A stretch of DNA of 64,000 bases. It comes from Rhizodiscina lignyota (Eukaryota; Ascomycota; Dothideomycetes; Aulographales; Rhizodiscinaceae). This document shows, piece by piece, positions 21,176 through 32,271 of this stretch. The DNA lies in contig ML978138.1 in NCBI GenBank assembly GCA_010015805.1, forward strand, positions 434,001 to 498,000. Direction: 5' to 3'. Numbering within the stretch: the stretch's first letter is position 1; each line of letters begins with the position of its first letter. Position numbers and translations under genes: made by a program. The notes below the pieces were generated by a model. The model was not told the DNA's origin. It ran no database searches and saw only the letters and a list, made by a program, of their open reading frames with translations.

Positions 21176-23481
21176 TTCGAAATTTCCAAAGCAGTCCGGA
21201 TAACGATCAGTCGTGTTCGCGATCCACCAGCAAAGACAATGTCATCTGCGGAGCAGAGCAACTACTGCCAGGCGAGAGCGATGGCAATAATCTTCGACAA
21301 GATTCACCATGGATGGATAAGAAAAAGAAAGGAGCGACCAGAAGGAGTAGAAAAGAGAAGGCCGGGTAGAATGAACAAGAGTGGAGCCACCCACAAGCAA
21401 TAGTCGTTGAGTTCTCATGTCAGAACTTTTACATACCCCCCTTGCACATGTTCCTGTGAGAGTGTTTCCACATCCAGCCTAGCCAGGGCCAGCGGACATA
21501 TAGCTTAGGGCATCATATCCATGGGCAGGGTAAGATGGCTGCGAATGGTGGAGACTGGAGAAAGCATTTAGCCTGCGCAAAGCACGTTCTCCTCGATTCG
21601 GGCCGGGGAAGCGACCGCTCTGCCTCGATGAGGGATATTCCCTCCAAGTTGGCAGTGAAACGACATGCTACAATTCTATGAGTGGCGACTCTCCTGGCCA
21701 TGAAGCCTTACGATGTCCATGAGTCGTGGTGGTCTGGACGAGTCACCGTGCTAAGATCGGCGTGCAGAGGTTGGTGTCGGCACTCACGATCACCTCGGCA
21801 CGACCCGGACGCCAAATGGGAGCACTGGCTTGAGATATGGCGGACATTGGACCAGATCAATATTCTGTCCGTGTGGTGGTTTGCTGCGCCAGATACGATA
21901 TGCAAGCCGGGAATCTGGGGACGTGAAACGTGTGGCGATCGTTTCCAATTGACAGACACTCACATACGTAGGTATCTCGACTTTTGCCGGCAGCTCCCTC
22001 TCCCAGTCTCACGCGTTCCTGGCCGGGATATCCGCTGCGCAGCGACATCGCACGCGAGCATCTCCAGTTCCGTGTGTGTGGGGAATGTGGCAGCGTGGCT
22101 GATGACACTCAATGCCACCCTCGTGTGGTGACTCGGTGAGCAGGGAGAATTTGGAAATAGTAGATGAGCTGGTGTCAGATGAGGAGACCCGGATGCAGTC
22201 GCCCCTATGGCGGACCAGGAGTCGCATTTCTGACCACAAAAGACCGACGCCGACGTAAGAGAGCTCCAAGGGACGAAGTCCGTGGAGCGGCATCAGCCAC
22301 GGTCCAAGGATACGATTTGAGCGATTACGGGTGGTAAGGCTCGGGGTGGTGGAGGAACGCAGGAGGTAAGGCTTGTTCCTGCAGCGACGTTGCAGCTATC
22401 TCGCAGCTATCGAGGGCGCTAGAAGAGGCGCTAGAAGAGCGCCGGCGGATATCTCGCAGTCGCGTTACGATGAGGTTGTCTCGGTTGACGTTCGACGACG
22501 ATCCATACCGCATGCTGAAGCGTTGGCCGCGGCGTGGAGCATGTGCTGGCCCTATCGATGCTCGTCCGATACGCGCATCACTCCAACCTCGCGCCTTTGC
22601 GAGCGTGGCACAGCGTGGTCTAACGCCAATCAGCTTGCTCCGAGCGCCTCCAAGCCAGGCCTTCCTTTCTGCGCCTTATCAAATACGCCCCGCCGCGCTC
22701 CCAATACCCGAGCAAATGGAATCGATCTCAACCACAAATCTCGCGTCGAATCTGTCATTCACATTCTGCATCTCCCGCGTCCCTCATTTCCTACGGCGCT
22801 GACGCGCTGCTCTCTCAGTTCATCGCAGAAGTTCTCCATTCATGCGCCTTGCTAGCTGATTTCGCTTGCTTGAAGGCTGACCGTCGCACTCGCGAATGTT
22901 CGGCGACTGCAAAAAATTCCACATCCCCGATGCCACGTCCAGGGGCTCTCTGCACAACCATCGTCTCACAGTAGTCGATCACAGGTAATACAATGCATGA
23001 TACTGTATCCAGGCTGCTCTCTTTACCTTTACCTGGATAAGCACCATATTGCGGACATGTGTATGTATGCACCGTTGGCATGCTACATCAATTGCTGGCC
23101 ACATGCTCGCGAACGAGTCCATTCCGTCTTGTATTGAACCTCCATTGAAGTCGTTATTTCGGATAACCTCATTTTCAGTTTATGCATTTCCTCTACCACT
23201 AGAATGAAACCGCATATGTTTGTTTTTGTTCGTTTGCTGCTTCCTTTTGCTGCTTCCTTTTGCTGCTTCCGGCGGAGACAAAGCAAGACCAGGTCAATCA
23301 TTGATGCCACCGGAAATTCATAACCAACAAACAAAGCTCCTTCTTAAGTAAAGGATCGTCTTTCTGCCTCAAACCATGTCATATACTCTTTCTTTCTCAA
23401 TCCATTTCTCCAGTCTTGACTTTGTGCGGTTCTACAGCTCGGAACAGGAAAAGCGGCTGCAAAAGCCAATAATAGTTCAAA
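21176..23481. other. Gene-poor region upstream of the protein kinase
   Basis: About 2.3 kb. It holds the promoter of the rhodopsin-domain gene on the left and that of the kinase on the right. A 110-codon plus-strand frame at 22470-22802 has an Arg-rich start but no recognisable domain and overlaps another open frame, so I do not call it. A 13-bp tandem repeat lies at 23233-23270. Confidence 0.5.
23233..23270. repeat. 13-bp tandem repeat, three copies
   Basis: Three head-to-tail copies of TTTTGCTGCTTCC, the first lacking one T, about 210 bp upstream of the kinase start codon. This is a pyrimidine-rich minisatellite in a promoter or leader. Confidence 0.85.
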
Positions 23482-25417
23482 ATGGCGGCTCTTCCGAACT
23501 GGCGCGATACGATGAACTTCTATTTCAAAGAGCAAAAAGCAATTTTTCTTAATGCGCGACCGGCATTGACAGAAGGTACGATCATATGGCACGCAGAGAT
23601 GATTGCAGAGTCGAGGATCAGGATCAGCTGAACGGTCAATAGCGCAGAAAAAGGCAGCCCTCAGAACTCTATATCTTCGAGATATGTGGGCGAGTCTCAA
23701 TCAAGCAGAGAGGGACGCAGCCCGACTAAGAGCAGCAAACGCAGCAGCCGCTAATGCTCCTCCTGTTATCAACACTGGCGGCCTCCATCCCACGGCAGCG
23801 GAAATAGCTTTAGAGAACGCGGCAGCTGCAAACGCGCATATCACTCAGCCTGAGCTCATCGATTTGAATAGAACAATTGAAACACGACCACAGAGGAAGT
23901 TTCATGATCGGGAATTAGAAAGACAGACAAGAGCTCTTAGATTCTGGGATAACTTCGCTACGCCTTCACGACGGCGGTGGTGGCGAGTCTGGCGTACACA
24001 TCGTAGAGGCATCACGCGGGATGTTACAAGGGGGCTCAAGCAGAGAGAGAAGGCACTGACAAACGCACAGCGAGCGCTTTGGGAGAATGAAGCTTCGCGG
24101 CTTGATACTCGTCGGAGACGACTGGGTGGTATTTGGAATATTCCACTGCCGGATCCAACCGCGCCACTATTCAATCATTTGAGTACGCATGTCCAACAAT
24201 TAGGTCCTGGAGAACAGTGGGTTGCGTAGGTGCTCCAAGCCGATAGTGTACAGTTATGTATAGCTAACGCGTAGCTATTCAGACGACGAGTGCTCGGCAA
24301 GGGCGGCCAAGGATGTGCAACTCAACTCATTGTGATCGACAATGCCGAGAACATTCGATTTGTGAGTGATACTCTAGGAATGATTGCGTCTTCTTGCTTC
24401 ATAATCTGATCGACCTCATAACTGACATTCTCGTTTTAGAACCTTGCCGTGAAATCCTCTATCAATCCGATTAACCTTCCCGCTGCTGCTCCATCAGCCA
24501 TGAACAAAACTCTGGGCCCCGGCATACCAAATGAGTGTTGGTGGACCAAGGAAGCCTACAGCACAGCTCCAGATTATGTTCCTATCGCATGGGATGAACA
24601 TTGGGCGCAAGGTCAACGTTTCTACTTGCCCATGGAGTATATGCCGTTTGGCAGCCTCCAGGAACTAATATGGAGACATCTCAATCCACCCAACGGCAGT
24701 GGGCGAACGCCTATTCCGGAGCCGTTCATCTGGCTGCTTCTTGATCGCCTTAGTCAAGCAGGTACCCAGTTCTCCGTGGCCGAATGGTTCCCAAGAGCGG
24801 TCGATCCGCTTGTCTCCCAGCGACCTCTGCTGCATCTAGACATAAAACCTGACAATATCTTACTCGGCAACTATAGGACCAGTAATGCCACAGGAACCGC
24901 TGATTTTCCGGCATACGAATATCCATACCTGTCAGACTTTGGATGCGCGCGACCGGATCGCAACATCCCGAAAGTAGTCGACTCCCCCAACCTACCAGGT
25001 ACATTGGGCTACAGGGCTCCGGAGCACATGGGGGACGACACGCAAGCGTATACGCAGCAATCGGATCTCTATATCATGGGCATCACAGCATGGTGTCTGA
25101 TGGAGCTTAACATGGCTCCACCGCTCCTCCGACACGAAGTTCAAAACAACTCAACGGTTCCCCAGACGCACGTGTTCACGATACCTTCTCCGTATAGCAT
25201 TCAGCTACAGAACTTCGTTACGAATATGATGACGCGGAACATTTTGAACAGGCCAGATTTCACTATGATGCAGCTCATGGCATGGAGTTCTCTAAACAAT
25301 TTGAATATGCTGCAGAGCCGGTGGCCAACAGCTGCAGTGCCGAACCACACACAGATATTCTTTGGCGATGATCATTATCCCACAGGACAGACAGTGCCCG
25401 CACGGGAAGACTGGTAG
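23482..25417 (+). CDS. Protein kinase-like protein with a novel N-terminal half
   Basis: Four exons (23482-23575, 23643-24225, 24283-24361, 24440-25417) give 577 residues. The kinase domain starts near residue 226: glycine loop VLGKGGQGCAT, the ATP-binding Lys in FNLAVKSS (about 257), catalytic loop HLDIKPDN (Asp about 383), YLSDFGCAR (about 418) and a GYRAPE motif (about 444). All catalytic residues are present, so it should be active on Ser/Thr. The first 225 residues are Ala- and Arg-rich with probable helices (LNQAERDAARLRAANAAAA, LKQREKALTNAQRAL) and match no domain I know. The glycine loop is only in frame after splicing. Kinases of this divergent, single-domain type are expanded in filamentous ascomycetes. 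The substrate is unknown. Confidence 0.85.
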
Positions 25418-25563
25418 CCAGTTATGAATGAAACCAAAGTTCTTTTCAAAATTCCTTAGCTCCATAAACACCCCGATTGACCGCTCCTCAACGCTTACGG
25501 TGCATATGTCCTGACTCTCCCTATCAATGCTGGTCACTCAGGAATAGCAGACATCCACGACCT

Positions 25564-26707
25564 CTACGCCTTCGTCAATCCCACAAGACTGTTGCTCACC
25601 TCCCACAGCCTGTCCTCCGCCTCCTCATCGAACGCGTGCGGCGCAAAGCCAATATCAAAGTTTCCAGGCACCTCTGGCTGCGGCCCACACGTCTGACAAT
25701 TCTCCAACCAGAGCCTCCCCTTGCCCTGCAGAACTTTCGCCACGGCTCCCCAAACCGTCGTCGCAGCGCCCTGCTCCACGCTTTTCATCCCCTTCCGGAT
25801 CTCGTCGTTCTGTTCCCAGACGCTCCTCAGCGCCTCGGGTACATGCACCTGGAGCCCTGTAGAGATACCGCCCGGGTGAAGGGCCATGGCGTGCAGATTC
25901 TGCGCGCCGTAGTGTCGGTGGATGTACGAGGCGAAATAGATGTTGGCGGTCTTGGACTGCCCGTATGCCGACCACTCGTTGTATGCACCGGAACCTTGGG
26001 GATCGAAGTTGAGGTTGTCGAAGCGGATGCCGCCCGCCCGGTGGCCCATTGATGAGACGGCGACGACTCGCGAGGGGAACTCCGGTGTTGCAGACTTGAG
26101 TATTGTGTCCTTGAGGAGCTGGAAGAGGAGGAAGTGTGCGAGGTGGTTGGTGCCGAACTGTGTTTCGAAGCCATCTTTTGTGCGGCCTTCGGGGGTGGCC
26201 ATGACACCTGTTTGGAGCGTCAGTACTTATACCATGAGCTGGAGGTGCTGTGAAGGCGTATGTACCAGCATTGGCGATCAAAATGTTAAGCTTATCACTC
26301 TTACTCAGAAATTCCTGCGCCGCCTTTCTCACAGATTCCAAACTCTCGTTGTCCATCTCAATCAGTTCGATCTGCTGCCCATTCTTACCTGCCTTCTCCA
26401 TGATCTCGTCAACGACCTTCTGAGTCTTCTCGCGGTTTCGGCCAGTTACAAACACCTTCGCGCCGGTAGCCTGCAGCGCCCTGGCAGTCTCGATGCCGAT
26501 ACCACTACTGGCACCAGTGATGAGGGCGACCTTGTCAGTCCACTTGCCAATGAGACCCTCATCCTCAATGATATCAAGGGCTGTGGGACGCTGGTCGCCT
26601 GGGCCGTTGGTGTTGACGAAACGGTCTTTGTATGGAGCAATGATCTCCGTGGGGTAGGTAGCAGAAGCAGAAGGCTTGAAGTCTTTGTTCTGAAAGGGGT
26701 TGGACAT
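25564..26707 (-). CDS. Short-chain dehydrogenase/reductase (retinol-dehydrogenase/WWOX-like)
   Basis: Two exons (26707-26266 and 26207-25564, intron 58 bp) give 361 residues. The NAD(P)-binding motif TGASSGIG lies at 64-71, NAG(V) near 146, and the catalytic YGQSK (Tyr about 227, Lys about 231) follows a conserved VVAVSSMGH serine. An N-terminal extension of about 55 residues precedes the Rossmann fold. The Arg after the first beta strand (FVTGRNREK) favours NADP(H). The closest general type is the retinol-dehydrogenase/WW-domain-oxidoreductase-like SDR subgroup, but the substrate is unknown. It is convergent with the kinase gene (146 bp between stops) and divergent from the methyltransferase. 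Confidence 0.9.
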
Positions 26708-27246
26708 CTTGAAGGTACGATCAGGAATAGGTATTTGTCGTAGAAGAAATAGTCTTGATCTTGAGAATTGGAAGCTCAGGAATTAGAGAGATAGGAAGCT
26801 TTGAGGGGCTCTGAAAGTCAGACGGAGGAATCTGTTACGGTTCATATATGTGAAAAGAAAACCGTAGGCAGCTACTTATATTTCTCGTCTTGAAGTCGTA
26901 CAATGCATCTACGTATGCATAGGCTGTGCCAATCTCCGTAGGCGTCCGTGCTAGGCGAGCCTTAATTCCATCGATTGATGATGCAATGAGTTAGAGGCGT
27001 TTTCGTCTTTCCCGCACTTGGTTAGCCGAATCGTTAGAATAGCCTTTCATCAGCCCTGAGACTCGGCGTCTCATGGGAGTGGTTCGTTGAAAGTTACCCA
27101 GTTAAGTCTCCGAATCGGGCCAAAATCCCAGGCCGAGTTTGTTCGTCCGCCCTTCACACACACCAACACAACTGCGCAATAGACCACAAACAAACCTCAG
27201 TTACTTGATAGCACGGCTTCAATCCCCTTCTGTTAACTCCGAACCA
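26708..27246. promoter_or_regulatory. Bidirectional promoter, SDR / histidine methyltransferase
   Basis: A 539-bp region between divergent start codons. No gene is seen in it. It is the only possible proximal promoter for both genes. I recognise no specific element. Confidence 0.5.
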
Positions 27247-28797
27247 ATGTCTGGCTCGTTCGCCTTTGGCTTCTCGGGTGACGACATAGAGGACGGCGAC
27301 GGAATTGGTCGTGGAGAAGCCGAGCAACCTCGACGACCGAAGGCATCAAGTTCCACGGCGAATTCGGCCGAACAAGAGGTTACGACTTCTGCTCCTGCTC
27401 AGGCACACGATGTTGAGAAATTGGTAGGTCATGGCGGTGCTGCCTGCCAGTATACAATGAAAGAATTACGCAAGTCTCTTTTGTTCACAGGAAGGCCCAC
27501 GCAATTTTTTCACGCATCACATGTCGCTTGTTTCGTACATTGATACTCTTCTCTAGCGGCCGCCAGGAGCCCTCATTCAGACCCTAAAGCCAGACCCTAA
27601 AGCGGCCGCACATTGTTTACTACCTCACCGTATTTCATCATCTTCTTCTTGCTATCTACTTCCTAATTTCGAAACCACCATCAATTCAGCCCTCCCGGCC
27701 GAGTGGCCATCTTAACCATCTTGAATAATGCTGACTCGCCCTCTCAGCTCGCAACGCTGCCATCTCAAATCTCGTACAGTAGCATTGAGATTGAATCGCC
27801 CAAAGGGAAGAAGCTCCTACTCCCCCGACGGGAGCTGTTTGACATTCGCATGCAGCTCGCGGCCGAAGACGATGGTGATGACGACAATGAGGCCGAATTA
27901 TCAAACCTCGAAGGATCCGATATCCGGACCAATGTCTATGAAGGTGGCTTCAAGAGCTGGGAGTGCTCGATAGACCTCGCGCGGCTCTTACTCGATCGCG
28001 GACCCAGGAAGGACATTGATGACCTATGTCGAGTGGACCATGTGATCGAGGTACGGAGTAGAATTTCCTCGTCAGTAACAATTAGAAAGCAGATCGACTC
28101 TCATGATACTCCCATGGTCACGATTCAATGAAGCTACGCTCAATGATATAAATACTGACGTTGAGATACACAGTTGGGCTGCGGCACCGCCATTCCTACC
28201 CTCATCCTCTTCCACTATGCCCTCGTCTCAGAGCTCTCAATATACTTCACCCTCAGCGACTTCAACGCCGCCGTGCTGCGTCTCGTCACCCTTCCCAATC
28301 TCCTCCTCACCTGGGCATCTACCGTTGCCGAAATGGATGCTCCCTTCAGTGCCGCTTCCCCCAACCCCCTCGCAACCTCCCCAGCAGGGGAGCTCGAAGT
28401 CACGCCCACCTTAACTAAAGCCTTTCTCAGTACTTTAAGGAATCAGAATCTCATATTGAATCTGATATCCGGATCGTGGTCGCCCGCGCCGCAGTTCACA
28501 AATCTGATTTCGCACGCGCCGGAGATGAATACCTTAGTACTAGCGTCTGAGACGATTTACTCTTCTGCGTCACTATCTACCTTCACCGAGGCGCTAATTG
28601 GGATTTTGAAACGCGTGCGTATGGGCAAAGCAATGGTTGCCGCAAAGCGCGTGTACTTCGGCGTTGGCGGGAGCGTCGACACCTTCAAGACTGAGTGTGC
28701 TGGTGGAGGGGCGGTAGCGTACGAGATTGACAACACAGGGATGGACTTGGATGCGAGTGGAGTGAGGAGGTGCTTGATGGAAGTTCAGATGATGTGA
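27247..28797 (+). CDS. Protein-histidine N-methyltransferase (METTL18/Hpm1-like)
   Basis: Exons 27247-27423, 27748-28050 and 28174-28797, all phase 0, give 367 residues. The family marks are an acidic N-terminus opening SFAFGFSGDDI, the TLPSQISYSS and LLLPRRELFDIRMQL segments, VYEGGFKSWECSIDLARLL, the SAM-binding motif ELGCGTAIPTL formed at the second splice junction, SDFNAAVL, and LVLASETIYS. In yeast, Hpm1 methylates a histidine of ribosomal protein uL3, and this gene is the likely counterpart, acting in the cytosol or nucleus. The first intron (324 bp) is far longer than any other in the window and contains a short palindrome/repeat block. Its acceptor was chosen for the CTGAC branch site and frame. 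A nearer AG would break the frame. Confidence 0.9.
27556..27609. repeat. Paired GCGGCCGC palindromes around a 13-bp duplication
   Basis: Inside the first intron of the methyltransferase gene, GCGGCCGC occurs at 27556-27563 and 27602-27609. Between them the 13-mer CAGACCCTAAAGC is perfectly duplicated in tandem (27578-27590 and 27591-27603), the second copy running into the second palindrome. Confidence 0.85.
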
Positions 28798-29063
28798 GGT
28801 CATTCTTGGTGATTTGTAAGATAGAAATGTTCGCCCCAAAGGGGCTACTTAAAAAGCACGCTGTCTCACAACCACCTGGGGGATATGTGCTCTAATCAAA
28901 TGCCGTCGTTATTTGTCTAGTAATGCAATGTCTTGAAGTACGCTAGAGACAGATATGCAACCGCTGAAGCGCGACAGACCCATGACAAACCCAAACTCCA
29001 TCCGCTATGCGTAAACATCAACCTATCCCGGCAAAGCAATCAACGAAATAAAACAGGCACGAC

Positions 29064-31639
29064 CTATGCCGGCAGAGCGACTGTCTCACTCCCCCTCCGA
29101 CTCTTCCGCTCCGGCGAATTCAAAATCAACTCCTGCAGCTCGCCATTCAAATCTGCATCCTTTGGCGGCTCCGAATACGAGACATGCGGCGTTCTGTCGG
29201 CGCCGAGATTCAGAGCCTCCAGCTCATCCTCTGGCAGCAGCCCATTCTCATGCTCTTCCGGCTCTGCCACAAGACCTCCATCATATATATCAGAGTACAT
29301 GGAATTCTCCATCTCCGAGTTGATCTCCTCATCCATACCATCGTCGCCTTCGATACTGTCGAGGATACTCGAGTTGCCCAAGCCCTCATCAATAGAGTCA
29401 CGGCTGAAGTAACTCGCCTCCATATCTTCGCCCTCGCCGTACTCATCCTCGCTGCGCAATGTTGCATCGTCTTCGTCGTCGCTATCATCGCTCTCGCTCG
29501 CCGAGAAATCGTCCAACTGCAGCGGTTGTTCGCGCCAATAATTAAAATCGGTGAACTCCTCGCCCCCCTCTTTAATCAGCATGCCAACAGGCGGGAAGTA
29601 GTGATCCACCAACTCGCGCATAGTAACGTACCCCGTGCGGTATGTGTTCAACGTGACCAAATCTAGACTGACTTCAGCGTTAGAATTGATAGTGAAAATC
29701 CTTTGTTGTGGGATGTTGACGCTACGATAGCTTAGCGCGTCAGTAAAGCGGTTTCCAAAGCCAGCGTAGAAGGGCGTTTCGCGCTGGTTGAAGAGCGACA
29801 TGATATCCCTTAGACAGGCCATTTTGAAGACCTCCGGTTTGCGGAGATACACTTCGCGCTTCAACGCCGCCATTGTACGGTCGGGGCTCATGATCACTGG
29901 TCCTTTGGGGAGTTTGTATCCTTCCTGCTGCACACCGTTTAGATAGCCACGTGTGGTGTCGGCTTGGCCGACGCTGCGGCTCGTTAGGTAGAAGATATTG
30001 TAGCCGTTCGCTGAAATGTCGGTGTACAGCTTTGCGACGCCAAGATGCGTCCAGTCGCGGCCGATGCTGTTCATGAACTGGCCCATGACGTCTGATTTGG
30101 TGATGGTGCCATCGATGTCCGAGATGACAATGGGGGTCGTATAAGACCAGAGATAGATGAATGCTTGACAGACGGCGCGATTGACGGTAAAGGACATGCT
30201 ATTTCCTCCTGGATGGAGGTTGAGAGACTTCAGTTGGTCGCTCGTCAGACGGAGTGTCTTGGCATAGCTTTTCACCGGTTCAGATGGAGGAGACGGTGGC
30301 TGCTCTGGAGAGGTCGGGGTCGATGAGAGCCCGAGAGCGGAATCAGAGTCATGGCGTTGGCGAGTGGGAGGAGCGAGTCCAGCATCTATATCGTCCTGGT
30401 CGTCGTCGCTGTGATATCCAGGATCTGAAATGGCGTCTGAGGAACGCATAGCTGCTGGTTGAAGGCCTTTCAATTTCGCCGAAAGCTCCACCTTGCGATT
30501 TGCTGCGTCCTTCGCCTCTTCACTGCTGTAAATCCAAATGTTGCCATTCTCGTCTACGCCAATAAGTGCACCGATGTCATAGTCGCCTTCAAGCTCCTCC
30601 GAAAGCAGTTTACGAGCAATGACCTCCGCACGCAAGGCCTGCTCTTCCGTTGACTTGTACCCAGTCATGTCCAACATCAAATCGCCTGTCTCTGTTACCG
30701 TTGCAGGTATATTCGAGCTCCACAGCTTTTTCGACAAATTCACTGCGCGTGTCATAGCCTCGTTCTGTGAGACGGGAGGCGGACTGCCTGTTCGGTTGAG
30801 CGCAACTTCGGTAGGCATGATATCTTCTGGTGGTTCTGACTGGCTTCTCCCCTGGTCAAACTGCCTAGCGAATGCAGACCTGACGGAGGGTGGAATATCA
30901 TCTTCTGTTATTGACCGTCGAATGGTTGGCACCGGCGCCGACCAATCACCTGATGTTGGCCTGGCCGGCGATTCAGTTGGCGAAGTTGCACGAGGTGTTG
31001 AATCGCCTAAAGCTCCGTTAGACATAATGTTCCTGTTCTAACAGTCCTAAAGTTGTAATTCCACCCACCTCCATCACTTGTTGACCGTATCAGTGAGGGA
31101 TGATCCGCAGACGCATCATCCAATGCCGCCTTTGTAACAACTGGCGATGTTATGCTCAGGTCTAACGGCTCTGGTTCTGGTAGGTCGCCATTCGGAGGTG
31201 CGGATGGATGTGGCTGAGGCGACGCTTCAGGAGAGACCAAAGGCGATGTTTGCATGGCTTCGGGTATGCTCTCGGTGGTCTCGAATACAAAAAACGCTTC
31301 ACCACCTTCGCCGAGTTTCATGGGATAGTCTTGCTTGACATCGTTGACGGTGAATTGGACCTGTCATATGTTCAGCGGACGCGGACGTGACACTGCTCTC
31401 CATCCACGAACCTTCTTGTCTGATGGCCGGAGAAGCTGGATCTTTCCAAAGCGGACGTGGAATGGCGAGCAAGCCAGCGAACCTATGCCTTTTTAGCAGC
31501 TGTTCCATGCATGGCTTCCAGATGAATTACCATCCTGCTGTTCCACCACAATGACGTCGATGGCACCGCTCAGGGTGGCGGGATTAATAGAATTCCATGT
31601 CTTCGACACCGATCCGGAGATTGACCTAATGTACTGCAT
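29064..31639 (-). CDS. PAH1: Phosphatidate phosphatase, lipin family (Pah1/Smp2)
   Basis: Dephosphorylates phosphatidate to diacylglycerol at the ER/nuclear membrane and so controls lipid storage and phospholipid synthesis. Proposed exons are 31639-31531, 31488-31412, 31360-31086 and 31032-29064, giving about 809 residues. The N-lipin domain opens MQYIRSISGSVSKTWNSIN and includes ACSPFHVRFGKIQLLRPSDKK and MKLGEGGEAFFVFET. The LNS2 catalytic domain holds the haloacid-dehalogenase motif DIDGT (about 458-462), followed by TKSDVMGQF and YLTSRSVGQADTTRGYL. An acidic C-terminus follows. The first intron is only 42 bp. The third junction is uncertain: the 53-bp intron (31085-31033) has a weak GTCAAC donor but is the only frame-keeping choice of normal size. 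Confidence 0.93.
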
Positions 31640-32271
31640 GTTGTATTGTTCGTCAGGCTCAGGCAGGCACGCAGCCGCCGTATGGCCCTGAGTTGTATGC
31701 GTTAAGCCGGTGCCTAGCGGTCAAAGAATGTATTTATGTCGGAATTGTGTGGAGTAGCGCGCAAGCAAATCAGCAATTCTCGGCGTGTAAGTGAGGCCCG
31801 ACACTTGTACTTCGACGGCAGAGGGAGGAATGGGTGTAATATGGGTGGACGCGGTTGAGCGGTGGTTGAATGAGAGCGTTGAGCAGTGAGACAAGGGTGC
31901 GTGCGGCGTGCAGAAGAAGAGAGCAGAAGAACGCAGGCCGCTAGATTAAATGTGTGTATGAGGGTGGTTGAAAGTGTAAAAAGGAGTGGAGAGCTGCGAA
32001 TTGAAGGTTCAGTTCTTATGAGTGTCGGACAAACTCTCCGTCATCTCCTCGTGCTCGTTGCGTTGCGTTGCCATGCGATGCGCGTCACGAGCAACAAACT
32101 ACCTACGATCCCTGTCGGCCACCCCTGTCGGCCGCCGGCCCGAAATGTCCGCCTCCTCTCGCTCGGCCCTGCAGCGACGTCCCTTAGTCCTAAGGTCCCT
32201 CACATGTGTCTGCGGCCAGCGACGAACAACTCCATCCAACCTCACCCCTCACCCACCGTCCGCCGCCTGAG
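31640..32271. promoter_or_regulatory. Bidirectional promoter, lipin / FN3 protein
   Basis: A 632-bp region between divergent start codons. Its right part is C-rich and probably the 5' leader of the FN3 gene, with a CACATGTG element at about 32201-32208. No gene is seen. Confidence 0.5.

Noticed and set aside
22470-22802. Plus-strand 110-codon frame with an Arg-rich, mitochondrial-presequence-like start
   Set aside because: It has no recognisable domain, overlaps another open frame of similar length on the same strand, and lacks clear intron or promoter signals. It is probably chance in a GC-rich stretch.
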